The translations under genes were made by a program, and so were the position numbers. 22,852 bases of DNA from the IMG/VR virus record IMGVR_UViG_3300020436_000099, positions 1 through 22,852 of that record, one strand, 5' to 3'. The stretch comes from a virus. This document shows positions 5,120-15,900 of the stretch, in pieces (the stretch's first letter is position 1; every line of letters starts with the position of its first letter). A model generated the notes under the pieces. It was not told where the DNA came from. It made no database searches and worked only from the letters and a program-made list of their open reading frames with translations.

Positions 5120-6993
5120 TGTCATTTAACCAGTTTACAAACCTAGATTTCCAAAGTCTTAGGGCACAAATTAAAGATTACCTTCGTGTAAACAGTGATT
5201 TCGCTGATTTTGACTTTGAAGGATCAAACTTTGCGACCTTAATTGACCTTTTAGCGTATAACTCTTACATAACTGCTTACAATACCAACATGGCAGTTAA
5301 CGAGTGCTTCCTCGACAGTGCGACTTTGCGTGAAAATGTAGTTTCACTTGCTAGAAATATTGGTTATGTACCTAGATCAGCTAGATCTGCACAAGCTACG
5401 GTGAATTTTAGTGTAGACTTAGGAACAAATGACACAAAAATAGTAACTTTGAAAGCTGGACAAGTTGCATTAGGTATTCAACAGGGAAGTAATTACATTT
5501 TTTCCATTCCAGACGACTTTGTGGCGACAACTGGTGTTAATAATATTGCAGCTTTTGATAATTTAAAAATTTATGAGGGAATATATCTCGAAAAAACATT
5601 TCAAATTGATAATTCTCAACCAAATCAAAGATTTATACTCCCAAATGCGAATATTGACACTACTTCTATTCGTGTTACCGTCCAATCAACAACAAATGAA
5701 ATATATTCGCTCTATAATAACATATTACAAGTAGATTCGACCTCTAAATTGTTCCTAATTCAAGAAATTGAAGATGAAAAATACGAAATTTTATTTGGAG
5801 ACGGAATTATTGGTAAAAAACCGCCAGCTGGAGCAATTATTAGAGTAACTTACATTGTTACTAACGGAAAATTAGGAAATGGAGCTAGAAATTTCTCATT
5901 TGTTGGAATTTTGAGAGATGATACTGATCTAACCATTACTTCTGGTATGTCTGTATTGACAACAACTCAAAAATCGGAAAATGGAGACAACATTGAAGAT
6001 GTAAGTACGATAAAATATCTAGCACCTCGTATATACTCGTCACAATACCGTGCCGTAACCGCAAATGACTACACAGGTATAATTCCCTTCGTTTACCCTA
6101 ACGTCGATTCTGTGACTGCCTACGGAGGAGAAGAATTAGACCCGCCTGAGTATGGTAAAGTGTTCATTTCGATCAAACCGAAAGATGGTTCTTTCCTTTC
6201 ACAGATTACAAAGGATGATATTTCAAGACAACTTAAACAGTACTCGATTGCTGGCATCAAACCAGAAATTATTGATCTTAAGTATCTTTATGTCGAAGTT
6301 GACACTACAGTTTACTATAATACAAACGCAACGTCAGAAGTATCATCGTTACTTACATCTGTAACTAAGACGTTAACGACTTATTCTAACTCATCAGATA
6401 TAAACTCATTTGGTGGTAGATTTAAGTATAGTAAAGTTATTGGATTGATAGATGACTCTGCTAGAGGAATCACATCCAACATTACTAGAGTTAAGATGAG
6501 AAGAGATATACTCCCTGAGTTGAATACTTTTGCAACTTATGAACTTTGCTATGGAAATGCATTTTATGATCAACCAAATGGATATGGCATACGTTCCACA
6601 GGATTTACAGTCAGTGGTATTGACGGAACTCTGTATCTGGGTGACATTCCCACAGCTGGGACGACTGTTGGAAAACTAGTGTTCTTTAAACTTGTAAATA
6701 ATCTCCCATTAATCGTTAAGAACGATGCTGGAACTGTGGACTATGTTCACGGAGAGATTAATTTGGATGTAGTAAATATAACAGGAGCTTCACTTGCAAC
6801 TGGAGTCATTGAAGTTGAAGCAATACCTGATTCCAATGACGTTATTGCTTTGAAAGATTTGTATTTACAATTAAACGTTCCTAATAGTACAGTAAACGCC
6901 TTACCAGACGTTATATCTTCTGGAGAGAACACTTCTGCTACTGCATATGTTAAAACCTCTAGTTATGCTAGCGAAACAATCTATACCAGATAA
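5119..6993 (+). CDS. 6: Baseplate wedge subunit gp6 (baseplate J-like)
   Basis: A 624-residue protein, near the 660 of T4 gp6. The N-terminus (FTNLDFQSLRAQIKDYLRVNSDFADFDFEGSN and a helix with LLAYNSYITAYNTNMAVNE) is the conserved wedge helical region. RENVVSLARNIGYVPRSARSA follows, as in other baseplate J/gp6 proteins. Beta domains come next (about residues 90-290), then the RAVTANDY motif (near residue 312) and PPEYGKVFISIKPKDG, both typical of the J-family core. The C-terminal half is beta-rich. gp6 dimers form the inner ring of the baseplate that holds the wedges together. AGGA at 5111-5114 is the ribosome-binding site; the ATG overlaps the gp25 stop. The gene runs directly into the next with no gap (TAA then ATG). 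Confidence 0.92.
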   Translation: MSFNQFTNLDFQSLRAQIKDYLRVNSDFADFDFEGSNFATLIDLLAYNSYITAYNTNMAVNECFLDSATLRENVVSLARNIGYVPRSARSAQATVNFSVDLGTNDTKIVTLKAGQVALGIQQGSNYIFSIPDDFVATTGVNNIAAFDNLKIYEGIYLEKTFQIDNSQPNQRFILPNANIDTTSIRVTVQSTTNEIYSLYNNILQVDSTSKLFLIQEIEDEKYEILFGDGIIGKKPPAGAIIRVTYIVTNGKLGNGARNFSFVGILRDDTDLTITSGMSVLTTTQKSENGDNIEDVSTIKYLAPRIYSSQYRAVTANDYTGIIPFVYPNVDSVTAYGGEELDPPEYGKVFISIKPKDGSFLSQITKDDISRQLKQYSIAGIKPEIIDLKYLYVEVDTTVYYNTNATSEVSSLLTSVTKTLTTYSNSSDINSFGGRFKYSKVIGLIDDSARGITSNITRVKMRRDILPELNTFATYELCYGNAFYDQPNGYGIRSTGFTVSGIDGTLYLGDIPTAGTTVGKLVFFKLVNNLPLIVKNDAGTVDYVHGEINLDVVNITGASLATGVIEVEAIPDSNDVIALKDLYLQLNVPNSTVNALPDVISSGENTSATAYVKTSSYASETIYTR

Positions 6994-9900
6994 ATGACGG
7001 ATATTAAAAGAGTAAAAATCTCTCATTTAATAGAATCTCAAATTCCTGAGTTCTTAAATCAGGAATCTCCTCTATTCAAGAGTTTTTTAACCCAATATTA
7101 CGAATCACAAGAACACCAGTCTGGTATGACCGACTTGGCTAGTAATCTAGCGGAGTATCAAAAGATTGGTGCTTTCAATGATGAGACACTCATCGCTTCT
7201 ACAACCTTAACTGGTTCAGTTTTTGCTGGTGATACCGTGATAACAGTTGAGTCAACAGATGGTTGGCCTGATACTTACGGTTTGTTAAAAATTGACAACG
7301 AAGTAATTACATATACTGGAAAAACAACTAATAGATTCATTGGTTGTGCTAGAGGATTCAGTGGAATAGATCAATTATCAAAAGAAGATGCTGCCGAGTT
7401 TGCAAACTTTGCTCAGACTGAGGCTGCGGTTCATACAAGTGGTTCAACAGTAATAAATTTAAGTAATCTCTTCTTACAAGAATTTTTTACTAAGTTTAAG
7501 ACAGAATTTTTACCTGGCTTTGAAAATAGAAGTTTTACACCTGGCACATCAATTACTAATGTGCTCACTAGAGCAAAAGACTTCTATATGGCGAAAGGAA
7601 CTGATGCTTCATATCAGATTCTCTTCAAACTTTTGTATGGTCAAGAAATTGAGCTTATAAAACCAATTGATAGAACATTAATTGCTTCAGATAATGTATA
7701 TTTTAAAACTAAGCACGTTTTAGTAGAAAACTTGTTTGGTGGACAACCGTTAGAGACTATTGGTAACTTTTTATATCAAGATATCTCTGGAATTGGAACT
7801 GCGAGTGCTTCAATTTACAATGTAGAGTATAGACCAATCAATCAAGTTGATTTTTACGAAATATCACTTGACTCAACATCATTTGACGGATCTTTTCAAG
7901 TGCCTGGAAAAACTAAGGCACTTGAGATCACTCCAGCAGACGCAACCTCCCTTGTTGTTGACTCTACAGTTGGATTTGGACAAAGTGGTACACTTTTAGT
8001 AAAACCAAGAGAAGGTGCTAACTTTTTAAGTCTCAGATATACTGATAAGACTGTAAACCAGTTTTTAAATGTCACTGGTATCACAACATCTCTAATTTTT
8101 GGTGCAGATGTTCTTGAGAACAAACTTGCATATGCTTATGCTGGTTTTGGACAAACATCTTTACTACAATTCAGACTTGTTAACGTTATTGATGAAGTAG
8201 ACACATCTTCATCAACAAATATGCAAGTTAGTGATAGTCTTAAGTTACTTTCCTTTGGTAAAGACCTAGCAGACAGTCCAAAGTTTAATAATTGGATATA
8301 CAACGTACCCTCAAGTCATAATGTCGCTTCAATCAGTCAGGTAAACGTCAATACATTTAGAATTAGTATATTTGACAACTGTGTGTTCTATGTTGATGAA
8401 ATTTTAAAGTTAAGAAACGATTTTGGTGCAGAAGTTGATATTACAGTTAAACAAATTGAATATGATGCAACAAATACAGCACAAGTTTATTCAAACACCA
8501 TTGTTGTTCAAACTAGTGGTGTTGTGCCTTCCAATCCTACTAAAATTACAAAAACAGTTACAAAGGCATCTCATAACTCAAATTACTTTGCTGGAGTTGA
8601 TCAGTTTACCGTTGGTATTCAAAATAGTTACATTGACAAAGAAGAAAACTTCTTTTATGTAGCTTCATCTGGTCTACCTAACTATCCTATCTTTGCAACT
8701 GATAATAAGGTATTCGTAAAGACTAGTTCTATTGAGGTTGTAGACGGATTTGGCACACCTTTACTTGGTGGTGGGTTTACTTATACTATACAGTCTTATG
8801 ACCCCGCCTTTGACCCTGCCGCAGGGACTAGTTTGCTTCCACACAACTATGTAACTGGTGATAAGATTTATTGGGACAATACAACTAATAGTGGCATCTC
8901 AACTGGTATCTACTTTGTAACTAAGGTAAACCAAACTGACTTCTATCTTTCATTCAGTGGATCTGACGTATTTGCTAAGAAATACATTGCAGTAAGAACA
9001 GGAACAGCTGGCCAATACATTTACAAATCTGGTTGGGAGAATAAGACACTTAAGAACCAAAAGATTCTTAGAAAATATCCTGTCTACAAAGAAAAGGAAT
9101 TATTTGATGATCCTAATAAGAGACAGGTAAATAACAGACCTGTGGGACTTATGGCGAATGGTGTTGAACTATTCCCTCCCACTGTATTTGATGAACAGAT
9201 TTTTCATGGTGATCTTACAAGTATTACAGTTACAAACCCAGGCGAAGGCTATGATGTAATCACAGGGCCACCTATACAAGTTTTAGATCAACAAGGATCT
9301 GGTGCTATAGCTCATGCAAATATCTCAGGATCATTCAAAGAAGTTAAGTTAATATCGCCAGGTATTGGATATCAAGATAAACCAAAAATTACCGTATTAG
9401 GTGGTAATGGAACTGGTGCTGTTCTTGAATCTAATCTAGTTAAAGGTAAGATCGTTGCTAACTTTAAAGCAGACGGATCATCTGTCAATACGACTGATGA
9501 AACTATATCATTTGAAAACAGACATAACTTTGAAGTTGGTGAAGCAGTTGTTTATGATGCAAGAGGTAATACACCGATAGTCAACGTGGTTAGTGGATCT
9601 GTCTATTACGTTGCACCTGTAAACGAGACAAAGATAAAATTACACAATAAACCAGAAGAAGCTAAGGTTGGTATCAATACTGTTAATATTGGAAACGTTA
9701 GTTTTGGTTTTCATAAACTTACTACAGTAAAGGCAAAGAATACAATAACCAAGATCTATGTAAAAGAAAGTGGTTCTGGATATTCAAATAGAAAAATTAT
9801 TATCCCTGCAAGACCTGTTAACGGAGACGTTCAATCTGGTATTAGTACATCTGACGATTATATACTGGCATATAACCATCACTTCAATAACGGAGAGATC

Positions 9901-12900
9901 GTTGAATATTCCACAACAGGAACAGTTGCATCTGGTCTTTCAACAACTACACAGTATGCCATTAAGGTCATTGATCCTAACAGATTCAGACTTTGTGATG
10001 TTGGTGTTTCCTCACAAAGAAACTTTACGAATTATGACAAAAATAAACCCGCTGTAATTCGTGGATTGGGCAGTGGTGATCATACTATAAAGTATCCACC
10101 TATAGTAGTAAACATAGAGAGTTTATCTGGTATTGCTGTTACCACAGTTATAAAACCAGAGATTCAACCTTTAGTTCTTGGATCAGTTGAAAACGTTTAC
10201 TTACAAGAAGGTGGTATTGGTTATGGTTGTACTAATATCATGGACTTCCAAAGAAGACCTGATGTAGGCATCTCTACAATTACTTTCAGAGCATTACTAA
10301 AACCAATTATCATTGGTGGTTCCATAGTAGATGTTCAGATACTTGCCAATGGTAAAGGATATCGTGAAGATTCTGATATTATAATCACTAGTCCTACAGG
10401 AAATTTTGCAGATATAAGACCTATAGTTGAAGATACCAGAATAACTGGTGTACAGATTCTTGATGGTGGTGTTGGATATAACAGTAGTGATACTATTTTA
10501 CTTCTACAGAATAGAGGTAAGAATGCCAAGTTTATTGGTAATGTTAGAGAGTGGAAGATTAATCAAGTCCAGAAGAACGAGAACATTATCAACGTAGAAG
10601 ATTCAATACTTACAAAACCAAGTACAAACCCAGCTTTCCAATTACAAACTATTGGAATGTATCCTCCTCAGAAACTAAGATACCAAAAAGGGGATAATAT
10701 TGATTCAGCAAACTTAGAAACTCCTAACGCATTTCACTCACCAATATTAGGATATGCCTATGACGGAAATCCAATCTATGGCCCATATGGTTATCAAAAT
10801 GCAGTCGGTGGTGCTATTGTTAGACTTAGATCTGGATATATTCTCGATACCTCCTCTAGAACAGGACTTAGGCCTCCTGGCTTTGCTTTTGGATACTTTG
10901 TTAATGATTATGTTTTTGACAACTCTGGCGACCTAGACGTACACGGTGGTAGGTATTGTGTTACTCCACAGTTCCCAGATGGAACTTATGCATACTTCTA
11001 TTCTGTAGAAGTTGATTCTAGTGGTGTTGCTAAACCTAAGTTCCCATACATGGTTGGTGGACAATTTAAGGATACTCCCATAGAAGAGAACTTTGTTACT
11101 TTCTTCAACCAAGACATTGATATTGCAAGTAGGAATGTAACAAGAAATATTGCTCCATATTACCTATCATATGGTAACTCTGATTATGAACTAATTGATG
11201 ATGTAAAAGATGCATTGAAACAAGAGTTTGAAGTTACCAAAACAAAGAGTGCTGGTATCACATCTGTAACTGTATTCTCAAGAGGAGATGGATACAAAAT
11301 AGATGACACTCTTACATTAGATAACAAAGGAACAAACGGCACTGGTGCTAACATAGTTGTAAGTGAATTATTAGGAAAAGAAATAAACACTGTTGAAATT
11401 GGTATTACTACGTTCACTGATGCATCACTAAGACTTGAAAAGAAACAAGTTATTGGTGTTACTTCAATACCACACGGTATTGCTGATGGCGAAACAATTA
11501 TTTTAAGTGGTATTAGTACATCTGAGTTTACAGAGTTTAATGGCCCTAAGAAAGTTCAAGTTATTGGTAGATCAGTAGGTCTTACTACTTTTGTAGACAA
11601 TGTAACAAACACTGGAGTTACCACAGAAATATTTGTAACAGATACTAGAGGATTTACTCCATCTGATATAGTTGGAGTTGGAACGGAGAACATGACCGTT
11701 GTTGGTATTGATACTGCTTTCTCCAGATTACTTGTAAACAGAGAAAACTTTGTTGGTGCTGCGATGACACACCAGCCTGGTACTAATAATGTAGTACTAC
11801 AACCAAATAAGTTCCAATTCTCTGTTGGAACTTCAACAGTCACTCAATTTACATTTGAAAATTACAAAACCTATTTTAATCCACAACAAACAGTTGGTGT
11901 TGGATCTACAGGAACACATTATACGATTACTACCACTGGTTTAGGAACACAAGCAATTCAAACTGTAGAAAATCGTTTTGTGCCTCAACAACAGATTTAC
12001 ATTAAGGATCACAAGTTCTTTACTGGTCAAAAACTAGTTTATAACATGGGTATCGGTGGTACATCTCTTGTTTGGGCAAAAGTATCTGCTGGTGCAACTT
12101 CTGGAGTAGGAACTGAGGTTCTTCCTGATGGTGATGTGTATGCCGTTGATTTTGGTAAAGATTATATTGGATTAACTACTGTTGCTTTCTCTACAGCTGC
12201 TGATGCCATATGGTTCTATGGTGTTGCATCTAATTCTGGTCTTGCACACTCATTTACAACCGCATATCCTAAAGTATCAACTAAAGTCGAAAGATTCTTT
12301 GGAGAAGTTGGAGTCAATTCTGCTCATGGACTAACAACAGGTGATCTTATCAAACTTGAAGCTATACCAAAATCTTCTGAGTCTTCAAAGTTAAGATATG
12401 ATCCAGTTATAGCTAAAATTACAACAAAAAGAGTTGGATTTACATATACAAGTTTCTCTCCCGACTTAACCCAAATAAACATCAACGATCAGGACTTACA
12501 GAGTTATGATAAAGTTGTTTATTACGATAATGGTAATACAATCACTGGATTGATGAATAACGAAACTTATTTCGTTCTCAGAGAAGATCCAGAGTCTATA
12601 AAACTCTGCAAATACAAATCTGATGTATTTGACTCTAATCCAGTTTCAATATCAACAGTCTCGACTGCAAGTCCTAACAATTTAAGTTATATTGCTAAGA
12701 TCAACCCACCTCTAAGTTTCACATCAGGTAATACAATCGTATTTGATGTATCGGATCAAAGTCTTCTTGATATGAGATTGGATTTCTTTGATGATATCAC
12801 TTTCAACAACAGACTTGATGTTCAAGGTACAAATACTGGTGGATTTAACATTACTAGGAGTGGTATTCCTGGCGACCCTAATGCCACAGTCACAATTAAT

Positions 12901-15900
12901 ACTGAGACAGGTTGGCCAACAAAGACATACTACAATCTAACTCCTGTTGTCCCATCAGACACTAGAAAGACATTTGGATCATCAGATACTGAGGTAACAG
13001 GAAGAAACAACATAACATTCAAAGATATAGTCCTTAGAAACGAACATAGTATTTCAGTCAAAGATGATAAGACATTTTCATTCAATTTAAAAGAAAAACC
13101 ACTAGAATCACAAAAATTTGTTTCTAGAGTTGGTGTAAGCACAATAACATACAGTACAACATCTTCTAGTGCTAGAGGGCCTGTATTTAAGACTAAAATT
13201 AACTTCCCAGGCAAAGGATATACTCTTTTACCTAGAGTTATTGGTTTTGCAAGTACACAAGGTAAAGATGCTATCGTAAAAGTGTCATCTCCCGAAATTG
13301 GACAAATTGATAACATTGAAAGAATCAAAGATGGATTTGACTATCCAACTGATCCTACTTTGTTACCATTCTTGTCAGTTCCCGCTATAATTGATATAAG
13401 TGGTATTTCAAGAATTAATAATATCGAAGTTACTGATGGTGGAACAAGATATAACCAACCACCTACACTTGCAGTTCGTGGTAACAGTAATGTACAGATT
13501 GCAGCACATATATCTGGTGGATCTGTAGAAAGAGTTGAAATTATCAAAAATGCTTTTGAGTTCAAAGAACCACTAAGCATTATTACAACTAATAACTCTA
13601 ATGGTTATGATATAGACAATATCACTCATAGTGGTACTACCGTTACTGCTGAATTGTTACTAGATGCACAATTCAACCAACCTATTAACACTGGGTATGC
13701 TTCTACTGAAAATGTGTTACCTTTTGCAGTTGGTGATCAAGTATTTGTTGAAGGTTGTAGAATCAAACCAGCATCATTACAATCGGGTGAAGGTAACTTC
13801 AACTCTGCTGACTATGACAACACATTCTTCACAGTTACAGGTGTAAGCACTGCAAATTCCACTGTAGAGTTTAGTATGGCAAGTGCGCCTGGAATATCCA
13901 CAGTTACACTTGGAGTTTATGATGATGACTTCACATTAGGATCTATTGTCAACTATAACGACATGGCGAAGTTTAATATGACACTTATTAACGATGCCAA
14001 ATACTTATCTGGTGAAAAAGTAACATCTGTTAAATTTGAAGGATTTGTAGCTGAAAATGGTTGGAACGGTAATATCAGTCAACTTAGATTGAGAGATACT
14101 ATTGGAACTCTTTTACCTGGCGATACATTGTTTGGTGAAGTATCAAAACTCAAAGGTAATGTTAGAGATGTTAACAGATTTAGTGTAAGAACGACTCTTG
14201 GAGTTACAAGAGACAAAGTGTCTAAAAATGACATGGAAGTTGGTATTCTTAATGACTTTAATCAAAGATTATCAGATAACTTCTACTTCCAGAAGTTTTC
14301 ATACTCAATCAAGAGCACTCTTCCATATAGCACATGGAAAGAGTCTGTAAAATCAATTGTTCACCCATCTGGATTCTTAGAGTTCTCAGATCTTATTATT
14401 GAGAGTAATTCTAAAAAAGATGCCGATACACTGAATTTAGTAAGTGTTGGAATTGCAAAATCAAATAATATGAAGGTAAAACCTGTTGATACTACAGTTA
14501 ATCTCATATTGAATATTGATAATGAAATGTATATGGGTAAGAGAGATAACTTTGCAATAGTTACTGAAGATGATGCTTTAACTGACGGTACTGTACAAAG
14601 AATATTCTTCCCAGAAGGCAGACCAATTAAGAGTTTCATTATGAATAAAACCAACAAGGTCATATCAATCGATGATATATCTTCTGGATTTACTGGATTT
14701 CATGACAGAACTGGAACTCTAGTTGGTAGTAAACAGTTCCAATTAACAACAGGTGGAAGACCAGCGTTCAAAAAGTCGTATGATGCTTCTAGTTCTGCTA
14801 TCGTCAACACTAACTTGAATACAATATCGATTCAGAACCACGATTTCCAGACTGGTCAAACAGTCAATCTTGATACTCAGGGTGGATCTAAAATTGGTAT
14901 TGCAATTACATCTTATACAACAGGAACTAAAGACATTGTGATGGCTGCAGTTACATCTGGTATTGGTGGAAGCACAATGTTTGAGAATGGATTTAACGTT
15001 CAGATTCCAGGCCCTGTTACAGGAACTGCCACTACACAGAATCCACCTGGCCCTCAGTTTGTTTTATATGGATTTGGTAATCCAGATGGAGGAGTGCCTG
15101 GCTTCTCTACAGTTGGTACTGGCGCTGTGTTCCAAGTTAAGTTTGATTTTGACACAACCACTGGTCAATGTATATCTACTTCCGTTGTTCTAATCAAAGG
15201 TGGACAAGATTACATTGTTGGTGATACTGTAGGAATTGCTGGTACATATCTTGGTGGAGCAACACCAGCTAATAATTTACTATTCCCTGTTACTAAAACA
15301 ACAGGATCTAGAGTTGGTATAGAAACAACATACTCAAATGTTCCATCAACAAACAATGGATCTGGTTCTGGTGCGATCTTTAATATTACTAGAGATTCCA
15401 ACTTAGATATTATTGCTGTTGGTGTTGTTACTGGTGGAACTGGATATGCAACCACTAACACTATTTCTATTGCAGGGACATATATCGGTGGCACGACTCC
15501 AACTAACAACATTGAATTAACTCCTGTAGAATGTGGAACTAATGTCATGCCTAATGAATTGTTTATTCAAAAGGTTGATGATGTAAACTTTAGAGTTGCT
15601 GGATTATCTACATCACTACCATTTAATTTTACTGGTTTGGGAACTGGCACACATCTTCTCAAAGTTCAAGATCCAAATAAACAGGCCTTGATTATGATTG
15701 ATAATATTATTCAGACACCAGTGAAAAATAAACTTCTAAATGTTGAAGTAACAGAAGCTATTGGTGAAACTGGTGAGAACATTGTAGTTGGTGCTGGTAT
15801 TGGATCATTAGCTAAGGGTGATATCCTTAAAGTTGATGATGAATTTATGAAGATTCAACAGATAGGAGAGGCGACGTTTGCACAAGCAAAACTAGCAGTC

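Noticed and set aside
6987-6994. GATAAATG at the gp6/giant junction as a late promoter
   Set aside because: The last base does not fit NATAAATA, and the motif overlaps the start codon, leaving no leader.
10750-10785. The phage YHYH domain as evidence of a bacterial chromosome
   Set aside because: It lies inside a repeat-rich virion protein directly after gp25 and gp6 and before fibre genes; all of the context is phage.
11184-15548. Long minus-strand frames opposite the giant gene
   Set aside because: They mirror the Thr/Val/Gly-rich plus-strand codons, have no ribosome-binding sites, and the plus frame is continuous and family-like; they are shadows.
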